Source: Eubacterium sp. (GTDB lineage: Bacteria > Bacillota > Clostridia > Lachnospirales > Lachnospiraceae). From it: 64,000 nt of DNA. Location: positions 1 to 64,000 of the forward strand of contig JAFRHL010000050.1 in assembly GCA_017433295.1 (NCBI GenBank). Reading direction: 5' to 3'. Each line of letters begins with the position of its first letter. The first letter of the stretch is position 1. Below, in pieces: positions 17,034 through 24,758 of this stretch. A program made the position numbers and the translations under genes. The notes below the pieces were generated by a model. That model worked only from the letters and a program-made list of their open reading frames with translations, was not told the DNA's origin and ran no database searches.

Positions 17034-17607
17034 ACCGGCGCATTTTCAGGGCATCCTTTTTCCCTCCGGTCTCAATACCGGAGCTCACATCGACCCCGTA
17101 GGGATGGAGAAGACTGACGGCCCTCCCCACATTATCGGGGGTCAGTCCCCCTGCCAGGAAGTAGGGTCTGCCTGTTTCTGAAAGCAATTCCCAGTTAAAA
17201 GTCTGCCCGCTTCCTGTCCCGGAATCCAGCAGGATATGGTCTGCGCTGCAGGTCTCCACCCGGGAAAGATCTTTCAAGGACTTTATTTGAAAAGCTTTTA
17301 TGATGGGCGCTGATGTCAGTTCTCTAAGCCGTTTTATATAGGCTTCATCTTCCGTCCCGTGCAGCTGCACCATATCAATGATCTTTTCTTCTGCCAGACT
17401 TCTGATATATAGAGGGTCTTCGTCCACAAACACCCCCACGGCACGGATCCCCGGCTTTAGAGCTTTTTTAAGGAGCGCTGCCTTTCCGGGGTCCAGGTAT
17501 CTTCTGCTCTTCTTCGCAAATACAAAACCTATATAGTCCGGAGCCAGGCTGTTGGCTTCATAAATATCTGATAGTGCGGTCAATCCGCACATTTTTATTC
17601 TGGTCAT
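17008..17607 (-). CDS. trpF: Phosphoribosylanthranilate isomerase
   Basis: A 199-residue TIM-barrel enzyme that converts phosphoribosylanthranilate to CdRP in tryptophan synthesis. Recognisable elements are IKMCGLT with the catalytic cysteine, GFVF, VQLHG, LLDSGTGSGQTFNW with the catalytic aspartate, FLAGGLTPDNV, and the closing VDVSSGIE. GGGAG lies ten bases before the ATG. It is the last gene of the trp operon and ends convergently with the MATE gene, with no terminator between. Confidence 0.95.
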   Translation of the reverse strand: MTRIKMCGLTALSDIYEANSLAPDYIGFVFAKKSRRYLDPGKAALLKKALKPGIRAVGVFVDEDPLYIRSLAEEKIIDMVQLHGTEDEAYIKRLRELTSAPIIKAFQIKSLKDLSRVETCSADHILLDSGTGSGQTFNWELLSETGRPYFLAGGLTPDNVGRAVSLLHPYGVDVSSGIETGGKKDALKMRRFMKAVQGR

Positions 17608-17629
17608 GTTCCTTTTTCTCCCGATAAGG

Positions 17630-18496
17630 CTAAACGTCTCCCTTTAGTTCCGCAAGCCTGGCTTTTTTGTCCCCGGCCTTCATCAATGTTTCACCGATAA
17701 GAACCGCATCCGCCCCGATCTCTTTTACAGCAGCCACATCCGCCGCTGTCTTCACACCGCTCTCAGACACAAAAAGGACATCCTCCGGTATCAGGGTCCG
17801 CAGCTTTGCGCTGTTTGATGTATCCACGGTAAAGTCTTTCAGGTTCCTGTTATTTACTCCGATGATTCTGGCTCCGGCAGAAAGGGCCATGGCAACTTCT
17901 TTTTGGTCATGGGCCTCTACCAGGGCAGAAAGGCCCAGCTCTTCACAGATATCCATATACTCCTTTAACCGGCTCTCCTCCAGAATGGAACAGATCAGCA
18001 GGACTGCCGATGCGCCGAGGAGCTTCCCTTCGTAAATCATATATTCATCCACGATAAAATCTTTCCGAAGGCAGGGAATCGAAACGGCCTGCGCTATCTC
18101 CTTAAGATACTGGTCCCTGCCCAGGAACCATCTGGGTTCAGTGAGGACAGAGATGGCATCGGCCCCTGCCGCCTGATATTCCTTCGCAATCTCAAGATAC
18201 GGAAAATGGGCGGCAATCAGACCTTTTGAAGGAGAAGCCTTTTTGCATTCACAGATAAAAGACATGCCCGGTTTCTTTATGGCTTTCTCGAAGGCAAAAT
18301 CCCCCTTTGGCAAAGAAAAGGCCTGCTTTTTGATTTCCTCACAGGAAAGGTCTTTTTTTGCCCGGGCACAGCGCTGCGCGGCATGATAAGCCAGCCGGTC
18401 TAATATAGTTCTATTCGGACCGGAATATGCAGAAGTAGAATAATTCGTATCCAGCTCCTCCGAATATGATTCATCTGTCAACAAAAAGCTCAACAT
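17630..18496 (-). CDS. trpC: Indole-3-glycerol-phosphate synthase
   Basis: A 288-residue TIM-barrel enzyme that forms indole-3-glycerol phosphate from CdRP. Core motifs include ECKKASPSKG with the catalytic lysine, VLTEPRWFLG, LRKDFIVDEYMIYE, GVNNRNL and SESGV. The N-terminus has about 25 extra residues (acidic/Ser/Thr-rich, with DESYSEELD) before the usual start RTILDRLA, which is a little unusual. The start is supported by AGGAGG seven bases upstream. That site is formed by the last codons of trpD, and only two bases separate the genes. Confidence 0.95.
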   Translation of the reverse strand: MLSFLLTDESYSEELDTNYSTSAYSGPNRTILDRLAYHAAQRCARAKKDLSCEEIKKQAFSLPKGDFAFEKAIKKPGMSFICECKKASPSKGLIAAHFPYLEIAKEYQAAGADAISVLTEPRWFLGRDQYLKEIAQAVSIPCLRKDFIVDEYMIYEGKLLGASAVLLICSILEESRLKEYMDICEELGLSALVEAHDQKEVAMALSAGARIIGVNNRNLKDFTVDTSNSAKLRTLIPEDVLFVSESGVKTAADVAAVKEIGADAVLIGETLMKAGDKKARLAELKGDV

Positions 18497-18498
18497 AT

Positions 18499-19527
18499 TT
18501 ACTCCTCCTCGGGAAGATTGCTCACTTCAATCAGTTTATTTAAGGTATCAAATGCTTTGCCGGAATCAATGATCCTGGCGGCAAGATCTATACCCTCCCG
18601 GATACCGGCAGCCTTTCCGCCTATATAGAGGGCTGCTCCGGCATTCATCAGTACGGCATTCCTCTTATGTCCCTTCTTTCCCTGTAAAATGTCTCTGGTA
18701 ATCTGAGCATTTTCTTCGGGAGTGCCACCCTTAAGATCCTCCTTTTCACAAGATTCCAAACCGAAATCCTCCGGGGTGATGGTAAAGGATTTAAACCATC
18801 CGTCTTTGATCTCACAAACCTTTGTGGGGGCGCTTAAGGAAATCTCATCCAGCTTATCCTTTCCATAAACGACCATGCCCCGTTTTACTCCCAGACTGAT
18901 CAGAACCTGGGCCAGGGGTTCCACCAGATAATCATCGTAAACTCCCAGAAGCTGCATGGAGGGAAGGGCCGGATTGGTGAGGGGCCCGAGAATGTTAAAT
19001 ACAGTGCGGAAGCCCAGCTCCTTCCGGATGGGGCCCACATATTTCATAGAAGTATGATATTTCTGGGCAAAGAAGAAGCACATGCCCACCTCCTTAAGAA
19101 GCCTGCGGCAGCGGTCGGGGCTCTGGTTGATATTGACTCCCAGGGCCTCAAGGCAATCTGCCGTTCCGCAAAGGGATGAGGCCGCCCTGTTGCCATGCTT
19201 GGCCACCTTCATGCCCCCTGCCGCCGCCACAAGAGCTGCCGTGGTGGAAATGTTGAAGCTGCCCGCATTATCCCCGCCGGTGCCGACAATCTCAAAAATC
19301 TCCATCCCGGTATCCACCCGGGTGGCGTGGTCTCTCATGGCTGCAGCACAGCCGGCAATCTCATCGGTGGTCTCCGCCCTGGCACTCTTGGTGGACAGGG
19401 CAGCCAGAAAGGCAGCGTTCTGTGTAGGAGTGGTCTCCCCGCTCATGATCTCATTCATTACAGTATAAGCTTCCTTATATGTCAGGTCTCCTTTGTTGAC
19501 GATTTTCACGATGGCTTCTTTAATCAT
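18499..19527 (-). CDS. trpD: Anthranilate phosphoribosyltransferase
   Basis: A 342-residue enzyme that transfers phosphoribose from PRPP to anthranilate. The PRPP-binding [14 protein letters not shown] and the KHGNRAASS segment are intact, and length is normal for the family. The start at 19527 is chosen for GGAG seven bases upstream; a longer in-frame start at 19563 would lie inside the inserted inverted-repeat element. No glutamine amidotransferase (TrpG) is fused. The gene lies downstream of that element, so its expression from the T-box promoter depends on transcription through it. Confidence 0.95.
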   Translation of the reverse strand: MIKEAIVKIVNKGDLTYKEAYTVMNEIMSGETTPTQNAAFLAALSTKSARAETTDEIAGCAAAMRDHATRVDTGMEIFEIVGTGGDNAGSFNISTTAALVAAAGGMKVAKHGNRAASSLCGTADCLEALGVNINQSPDRCRRLLKEVGMCFFFAQKYHTSMKYVGPIRKELGFRTVFNILGPLTNPALPSMQLLGVYDDYLVEPLAQVLISLGVKRGMVVYGKDKLDEISLSAPTKVCEIKDGWFKSFTITPEDFGLESCEKEDLKGGTPEENAQITRDILQGKKGHKRNAVLMNAGAALYIGGKAAGIREGIDLAARIIDSGKAFDTLNKLIEVSNLPEEE

Positions 19528-19626
19528 TCTAATTCTCCTTTTAATTACTAAAACTTCACACAAATGATCAGAATACAGTCTGTTCCAGAGGTATCTGACG
19601 GTACATGGGCTCAGAAATGGACTGCT

Positions 19627-19662
19627 TAATCTCAGTGGGGATCATGATCCCCACTGAGATTA
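19627..19662. repeat. Perfect 36-bp palindrome
   Basis: TAATCTCAGTGGGGATCA is followed at once by its exact reverse complement, with no spacer, giving an 18-bp arm on each side of 19644/19645. It lies within the inverted-repeat element of the trp operon. Confidence 0.85.
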
Positions 19663-19676
19663 GCCTCCGGCGGATC

Positions 19677-19747
19677 GCAGAGTTGCGCGTAGGAAGGCAG
19701 CTAAAGCTGCCGCGCAACTCGCGCGGAATCGCCGGGGCGATTCCGAT
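19677..19747. repeat. Dispersed two-hairpin palindromic repeat, copy 1
   Basis: The first hairpin has GAGTTGCGC against GCGCAACTC around an inner GGCAGCT/AGCTGCC. The second is GGAATCGCC-GG-GGCGATTCC. The same two-hairpin order recurs at 35191-35262, and the second half recurs at 22483-22523. Confidence 0.75.
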
Positions 19748-19950
19748 TAAAGCATGACATCCATTTTTACGGACTCTGCTACGCAAAACTCGCTTCGCTC
19801 AAACAAGCTGCAGAGTCCAAAATGTCTGTCATTTCGATGATAAGCAGTTGCCATTTCATCACACAGTACCGGTCAGATATTCTCTGGAATACAGACTGAT
19901 TTCGCTAATAACAATTTGTGAAGTATTAATTACTTACTCAATAGAATTCT

Positions 19951-20724
19951 TTACATTGCCAATGCATCTTTCATCTCTTTGACATAGCTTCCCACATACC
20001 CCGGGGCTTCTGTCCCGTATCTGGCCAGCAGCTTTACAATGGCTGATCCCACGATGGCTCCGTCAGATATTTCCGCCATCCTGCGGGCCTGGTCCGGTGT
20101 GGAGATGCCAAAGCCCACTGCGCAGGGGATCCGGGTATTTTCCCTTACCACCCGGACAATGGCCTCAAGGTCCGTGGTGATCTCACTGCGGGTCCCGGTG
20201 ACTCCAAGGCTGGATACGATATACAGGAATCCTTCCGCCTCCCCGGCGATCATGGCGATCCGGTTGGCTGAGGTGGGTGCGATCAGGGAAATCAGATCCA
20301 CATCATATTGATGGCAGTAGGGAAGAAATTCCTCCTTTTCCTCATAGGGCAGGTCCGGCAGGATCAGCCCGTCGATCCCAAACCGGCTGCAGGACGAAAT
20401 AAAGCGGTCTGCTCCATAGGAAAAAACCACATTGGCATAGGTCATAAATACCATGGGCACCTTGACGTCCTGCCGCAGGTCTTTTACCATGTCAAAGATC
20501 CGGTCCGTGGTAGTGCCGGCCTTCAGGGCCCTCATGCTGGCTTCCTGGATCACCGGTCCCTCCGCCGTGGGATCAGAAAAAGGAATACCCAGTTCTATAA
20601 GGTCTGCCCCGTTTTTTACGGCCTCCCTGACTACCTTTGCCGTGGTAGCCAGATCCGGGTCTCCGCAGGTGATAAAGGGAATAAACACTTTTCCATTCTC
20701 AAAGGCTTTTCTGATATTACTCAT
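19951..20724 (-). CDS. trpA: Tryptophan synthase alpha subunit
   Basis: A 257-residue TIM-barrel subunit that cleaves indole-3-glycerol phosphate to indole and glyceraldehyde-3-phosphate. Motifs include FITCGDPD, the catalytic glutamate in LIELGIPFSDPTAEGPVIQ, GLILPDLPYEE and the phosphate loop GFGIS. GAGGAGG lies six bases before the ATG. It follows trpB by about 40 bases. A 9-bp duplication and the inverted-repeat element begin 16 bases after its stop. Confidence 0.96.
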   Translation of the reverse strand: MSNIRKAFENGKVFIPFITCGDPDLATTAKVVREAVKNGADLIELGIPFSDPTAEGPVIQEASMRALKAGTTTDRIFDMVKDLRQDVKVPMVFMTYANVVFSYGADRFISSCSRFGIDGLILPDLPYEEKEEFLPYCHQYDVDLISLIAPTSANRIAMIAGEAEGFLYIVSSLGVTGTRSEITTDLEAIVRVVRENTRIPCAVGFGISTPDQARRMAEISDGAIVGSAIVKLLARYGTEAPGYVGSYVKEMKDALAM

Positions 20725-20765
20725 AGATATCCTCCTCTATAAGCGCAAATTCACATCTGCTTAAA

Positions 20766-21998
20766 TCATTCGGTTGCCCGATTTCGTAATCGTGTTTCTT
20801 CGAAACCACGAACGAAATCCGGCTCCCCTCTGTAACGGGCAATGGCGGCACAGTCCTTGTCCCCCCTGCCGGAAATGGTAATGACCACGATCTGATCCTT
20901 CCTCATATCCGGGACGATCTTCATGGCATGGGCCAGGGCGTGGGCTGATTCAATGGCCGGTATGATGCCCTCGGTCCTGGACAGATATTCAAAGGCTCTG
21001 ACTGCCTCCTCGTCCGTCACCGGCACATATTCAGCCCGTCCCATGTCATGCAGACAGGCGTGTTCCGGTCCCACTCCCGGATAATCCAGCCCGGCAGAGA
21101 TGGAATAGACCGGAGCGATCTGTCCGTACTCATCCTGGCAGAAGTAGGATTTCATCCCGTGGAAGATTCCCAGCCTGCCGGTGGCAATGGTTGCGGCTGT
21201 CTCGAAGGTATCCACCCCTCTTCCGGCCGCCTCGCAGCCGATCAGCCTCACTCCCTCGTCCCCAATAAAATGATAAAAGCTTCCGATGGCATTGGAGCCG
21301 CCGCCCACACAGGCCAGTACTGCATCCGGCAATCTTCCCTCCTTATCAAGGATCTGCTCCTTGATCTCTTTAGAGATCACTGACTGGAAATCCCGGACAA
21401 TGGTGGGGAAGGGGTGGGGTCCCATGACTGAACCCAGGCAGTAATGGGTATCACTGATCCGGGAGGTCCACTCCCTCATGGCTTCGGAAACTGCATCCTT
21501 CAAGGTGGCTGTCCCGGTCTTTACGGGAATGACTTCCGCACCCAAAAGCCGCATCTTATAGACATTCAAAGCCTGGCGGATAGTATCCTCCTCTCCCATA
21601 AATACAACACATTCCATTCCCATCAGTGCCGCCGCCGTGGCGGTGGCCACTCCGTGCTGGCCTGCTCCCGTCTCGGCAATAAGCCGGGTCTTTCCCATCT
21701 TTTTTGCCAGCAGGGCCTGGCCCAGTACATTATTAATCTTATGGGCACCAGTGTGGTTTAAGTCTTCTCTCTTAAGATAAATCTTCGCCCCTCCCAGGTC
21801 CCTGGTCATCTTTTCGGCCAGGTAAAGCCGGGAAGGTCTTCCGGCATAATCATTAAAAAGATCCGTAAGCTCCCGGTTGAATTCCGGGTCTGTCTTAAAA
21901 TGATCGTAGGCTTCTTCCAGCTCGATCACTGCATTCATCAGCGTTTCAGGAATGTACTGACCGCCATGAATGCCGAAACGTCCTCTGCTGTTCGTCAT
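20766..21998 (-). CDS. trpB: Tryptophan synthase beta subunit
   Basis: A 410-residue PLP enzyme that condenses indole with serine. The PLP lysine lies in [14 protein letters not shown], the catalytic glutamate in AETGAGQHG, the phosphate-binding glycine loop is GGGSNAIG, and the C-terminal cofactor contact is SGRGDKD. Length and sequence are those of a standard TrpB1 partner of TrpA, and trpA follows. The gene is the first behind the T-box leader; a GGGGGA ribosome site precedes the start by eight bases. A second, divergent TrpB-like protein is encoded at 61125-62387. Confidence 0.96.
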   Translation of the reverse strand: MTNSRGRFGIHGGQYIPETLMNAVIELEEAYDHFKTDPEFNRELTDLFNDYAGRPSRLYLAEKMTRDLGGAKIYLKREDLNHTGAHKINNVLGQALLAKKMGKTRLIAETGAGQHGVATATAAALMGMECVVFMGEEDTIRQALNVYKMRLLGAEVIPVKTGTATLKDAVSEAMREWTSRISDTHYCLGSVMGPHPFPTIVRDFQSVISKEIKEQILDKEGRLPDAVLACVGGGSNAIGSFYHFIGDEGVRLIGCEAAGRGVDTFETAATIATGRLGIFHGMKSYFCQDEYGQIAPVYSISAGLDYPGVGPEHACLHDMGRAEYVPVTDEEAVRAFEYLSRTEGIIPAIESAHALAHAMKIVPDMRKDQIVVITISGRGDKDCAAIARYRGEPDFVRGFEETRLRNRATE

Positions 21999-22033
21999 AT
22001 TCGCTGTCCCCCTTTTTGCGAACTTTGTACAAG

Positions 22034-22076
22034 AAAATAAAAAGTCCCTGACAGAAAAATCTTCTCTGTCAAGGAC
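22034..22076 (-). terminator. T-box regulated terminator
   Basis: On the minus strand GTCCTTGACAGA pairs with TCTGTCAGGGAC and is followed by CTTTTTATTTT (bases 22076 to 22034). It is the termination alternative to the T-box antiterminator and ends about 35 bases before the trpB start. Confidence 0.88.
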
Positions 22077-22386
22077 GAATAATACAACTTTTTTATCCGC
22101 GGTGCCACCTTGAATTCACGGCATGACCCGTGCTCTTGTCAGGATACCTGCATATCCCCGGCAACTGACGTATGCCCCCACGTCGCAAAATACTCCGGAC
22201 CCGGACCCCTGTTCTCGATCCGCCACAAGACCGTCACGTCTTCCTGCCAGGTGTCCATACCGTTTCACTGCGCCCTCAGCGGTCCATTTGACAACTTGTT
22301 TCTCACCCGGCTCTCAGCCACCCGGGCTCTCTGTAAAGGCATCATTGCCGTTATCTCCGCTTCAACGGTTTGAATTATAAAATTTG
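22036..22386 (-). promoter_or_regulatory. tRNA-Trp T-box leader of the trp operon
   Basis: The leader contains the T-box core AAGGTGGCACCGCG (22111-22098), followed by the terminator. Upstream is a stem I region with an AGAGAG/GCTGAGAG distal part, and a candidate specifier TGG (22286-22284) in the context AAATGGACCGCTGAGG. TGG is the Trp codon. The base after UGG in the antiterminator bulge is C, which would pair with a G discriminator, as tRNA-Trp has. Uncharged tRNA-Trp would thus favour read-through into trpB. All six position-specific signs agree with tryptophan control. Confidence 0.93.
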
Positions 22387-22392
22387 TGTAGA

Positions 22393-22421
22393 AGTATAGC
22401 ACACAATCGTTTCACTGTCAA
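22393..22421 (-). promoter_or_regulatory. trp operon promoter
   Basis: On the minus strand a perfect TTGACA (22421-22416) and TATACT (22398-22393) are 17 bases apart. The start near 22386 leads straight into the T-box. Confidence 0.88.
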
Positions 22422-22482
22422 GTCTTTCATTTTTCAGCAGCCGGCATAATCATTTTCAGCCACCGGGATATTCTTTCTATCA

Positions 22483-22523
22483 GCTGCCTCGCAGCTCGCA
22501 CGAAATCGCCGGGGCGATTTCAA
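22483..22523. repeat. Dispersed two-hairpin palindromic repeat, copy 2 (partial)
   Basis: Only the second hairpin is intact here: GAAATCGCC-GG-GGCGATTTC (22502-22521). It is preceded by a degenerate GCAGCTCG segment. It lies four bases past the stop of the MATE gene and may act as its transcript end, although no T-run follows. Confidence 0.6.
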
Positions 22524-22524
22524 T

Positions 22525-23949
22525 TCAGCCTTTTATTCTTTCAGCTTCCATTCTCCTGTTTTGCACAAAGACGGCATAGAAAACATACACGATCATCTGG
22601 AAGCACCAGGCAAAGACTTCGGCATAGGCGATAACCATATTATCAAACCAGGGCAGCAGCAGATAGGACAGGCTGATCCGGATTCCCAGTCCCAGGATGG
22701 CTATGATTCCCGAGAAGAGTACCCTGCCGTTTCCCTCCAGATAACCCCTCACAGCCATCGTCACCCCGAAGACCACATAAAAACGGCCTATGGCTTTGAA
22801 GAAGTCCCCGCCGATCTGGACTGCTTCCTGTGACACGCCAAAGATCATGATCAGATATTTCCCGGCAAACACCACAAGAAAAGACAGCGCCAGTGAAACT
22901 GCCGCTGTAAGCACTGCTCCCGTTCTTAAACATTTTCTTACCCGGTCGTATTTACCTGCCCCCAGATTCTGGGAAGTGACGGTGGCAATCCCTGTTCCCA
23001 GGTTAATGATGGGTAACAATATGATACAGTCCACTCTGTATGCGGTGGTAATGGCGGCCACGGTGGTGGTGCCAAATCCATTCATAAAATTCTGCAGGAT
23101 CAGGCTCCCTAAGGAAGTGACCACCGATTGTATGGTGATGGGCAGGGACAGGGATGCCCCTTCCTTCAAAATCCCGGAATCTGCCTTCAGTTTTCCGGGA
23201 TATCTCTTTCCTGTCCCGTTCAGGGCTTCCCCTGATTTCATGTCACTTTCCAAATTATCCCCGGATAACAGACTTTCCCCTGAAAACAGATGAAGTATTT
23301 CATGTTTTCTTACCGCATAGCTGATGATAAAGAGAGTCATCAGAATCTGGGATATTATCGTTGCCGTGGCTGCTCCTTTTACACCGAAGCGCAGGCAGCC
23401 GACAAAGAGAATATCCAGGAGGACATTTGCCAGGGAGGAAACAAGAACAGCATAAAAAGGGGCTTTACTGTCGCCGATTCCCCGCAGGACAGCAGAGTAT
23501 ACGTTAAAAACCGCTATAAAGGGGATACCGCAAAGGATTATGCGGAGATAGGAAGCAGACATGGACGCAATATCCCCGGGAGTTCTGAGTAATGTCAGTA
23601 TCTCTTTTATAAATACGATGCTGGAAATGGAAAGGAACAGGCATATGGTACCTAAAACCAGGGAAAAAGAGAAAAGTATTCTCTTTTGTATACGGTGATC
23701 TCCCATACCAAAGTAACGGGCAGATAAAATAGAGATACCTGAGGCAAAGCCGGTTATCCCCATAACAAACAGATTGATCACGGCATTGGTGGCCCCGGTG
23801 GCTGCCAGGGCCTTCTCCCCCACCATATTACCCAATATAAATGCATCCGCCCAGCTGTAGAGCTGCTGGAGCACGCCGCTTAATATCAGGGGAACACTGA
23901 AAAACACAAGTATTCTTACCAGATTCCCCCTGGTCATATCCTTTGTCAT
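22525..23949 (-). CDS. MATE-family efflux transporter
   Basis: A 474-residue MATE protein with about twelve hydrophobic helices. The N-terminal segment FFSVPLILSGVLQQLYSWADAFILGNMVG and the second-half start GASLSLPITIQSVVTSLGSLILQ are family signatures, abbreviated here by their key positions 15-44 and about 250-270. A hydrophilic linker of about 45 residues (around 205-250, rich in Ser/Gly/Asp) between the halves is longer than usual. The start at ATG 23949 has AGGG eight bases upstream; an in-frame TTG at 23979 overlaps proB and lacks a site. It follows proB with a short overlap region and is probably co-transcribed with it. Confidence 0.88.
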   Translation of the reverse strand: MTKDMTRGNLVRILVFFSVPLILSGVLQQLYSWADAFILGNMVGEKALAATGATNAVINLFVMGITGFASGISILSARYFGMGDHRIQKRILFSFSLVLGTICLFLSISSIVFIKEILTLLRTPGDIASMSASYLRIILCGIPFIAVFNVYSAVLRGIGDSKAPFYAVLVSSLANVLLDILFVGCLRFGVKGAATATIISQILMTLFIISYAVRKHEILHLFSGESLLSGDNLESDMKSGEALNGTGKRYPGKLKADSGILKEGASLSLPITIQSVVTSLGSLILQNFMNGFGTTTVAAITTAYRVDCIILLPIINLGTGIATVTSQNLGAGKYDRVRKCLRTGAVLTAAVSLALSFLVVFAGKYLIMIFGVSQEAVQIGGDFFKAIGRFYVVFGVTMAVRGYLEGNGRVLFSGIIAILGLGIRISLSYLLLPWFDNMVIAYAEVFAWCFQMIVYVFYAVFVQNRRMEAERIKG

Positions 23950-23965
23950 ACTCTTTTCCCTGGTC

Positions 23966-24730
23966 TTATTTTCTTTCAAACCGGGTCCCTACCTTCTCCC
24001 CGTCCAGGATCCGGTAAAGATTTTCCGGCTCCTTTCCGTTGGCCAGGACCATGGGGATCCCGGCCTCCATGGCGATTTTGGCGGCCTGGATCTTGGTGAC
24101 CATGCCCCCGGTGCCGAGACGGGTTCCCTCGGAGCCCGCCAGGGTGAGAATCTCCGGAGTGATCTCCGTTACCGAATCGATGATCCTGGCCTTCTCATCT
24201 ATCCGGGGATCTGCCGTATAGAAACCATCGATGTCACTTAAAATAACCAGCAGGTCTGCCCCCAGGGTTTTTGCCACGATGGCTCCCAGGGTATCATTAT
24301 CTCCCACCGAGATCTCATCCGTAACGATGGTATCATTCTCATTGATGACCGGCATGACCTTAAACTGCAGAAGACGGTTTACGGTATTCTGGAAATTCTG
24401 TCTGCTGGTCTGGTTTTCAAAGTCCATGCTGGTAATAAGAATCTGGGATATGATATGGTTATACTTCATGAACTGGGCGTCATAAAAATACATCAGTTCA
24501 CACTGGCCGATGGCGGCGGCTGCCTGTTTGGACGCCATATCCCGGGGTTTTTCCGTAAGATTCAGCTTCCCCACACCCAGACCTATGGCTCCCGAGGAAA
24601 CCAGGATCAGATCATGACCTTCATTCTTTATATCACTCAATACCTTGCATAAAGCTTCTACTCTGCGGATATTGAACCTTCCGGTGGCATGGGCCAGGGT
24701 GGAGGTTCCGACTTTTACTACGATCTTCAT
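23966..24730 (-). CDS. proB: Glutamate 5-kinase (no PUA domain)
   Basis: A 254-residue amino-acid kinase that phosphorylates glutamate in the first step of proline synthesis. The N-terminal VVKVGTSTL, the SSGAIGLG loop, NENDTIVTDEISVGDND and the nucleotide segment LSDIDGFYTADPR are all typical. The C-terminal PUA domain found in E. coli ProB (367 residues) is absent, as in many other bacteria. No proA is adjacent. AGGAG lies ten bases before the ATG. The in-frame extension upstream to 24841 overlaps the GH13 gene and is not needed. Confidence 0.92.
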   Translation of the reverse strand: MKIVVKVGTSTLAHATGRFNIRRVEALCKVLSDIKNEGHDLILVSSGAIGLGVGKLNLTEKPRDMASKQAAAAIGQCELMYFYDAQFMKYNHIISQILITSMDFENQTSRQNFQNTVNRLLQFKVMPVINENDTIVTDEISVGDNDTLGAIVAKTLGADLLVILSDIDGFYTADPRIDEKARIIDSVTEITPEILTLAGSEGTRLGTGGMVTKIQAAKIAMEAGIPMVLANGKEPENLYRILDGEKVGTRFERK

Positions 24731-24758
24731 ACTTTTCGTGCTCCTGTTAACTCTCTCA

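Larger units (their letters stand above)
19541..19934. mobile_element. MITE-like inverted-repeat element with 9-bp target duplication
   Basis: The 376 bases between trpA and trpD (19550-19925) have long imperfect inverted arms. The left arm starts ACTTCACACAAAT and holds CAGTCTG, TTCCAGAG, TATCTGAC, GGTAC, GAAATGG and ACTGCTTA in this order. The right arm read on the minus strand starts ACTTCACAAAT and holds the same blocks in the same order. The exact 9-mer TTAATTACT flanks it on both sides (19541-19549 and 19926-19934), as expected of a target-site duplication. Inside lie a perfect 36-bp palindrome (19627-19662), a two-hairpin module (19677-19747) and a GGACTCTGC/GCAGAGTCC hairpin (19771-19818). 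No coding potential is evident, so mobilisation would need a transposase elsewhere. Confidence 0.68.

Noticed and set aside
19568..19786. Minus-strand 72-residue frame inside the trp element
   Set aside because: It spans the palindromes of the inverted-repeat element and has no ribosome site.
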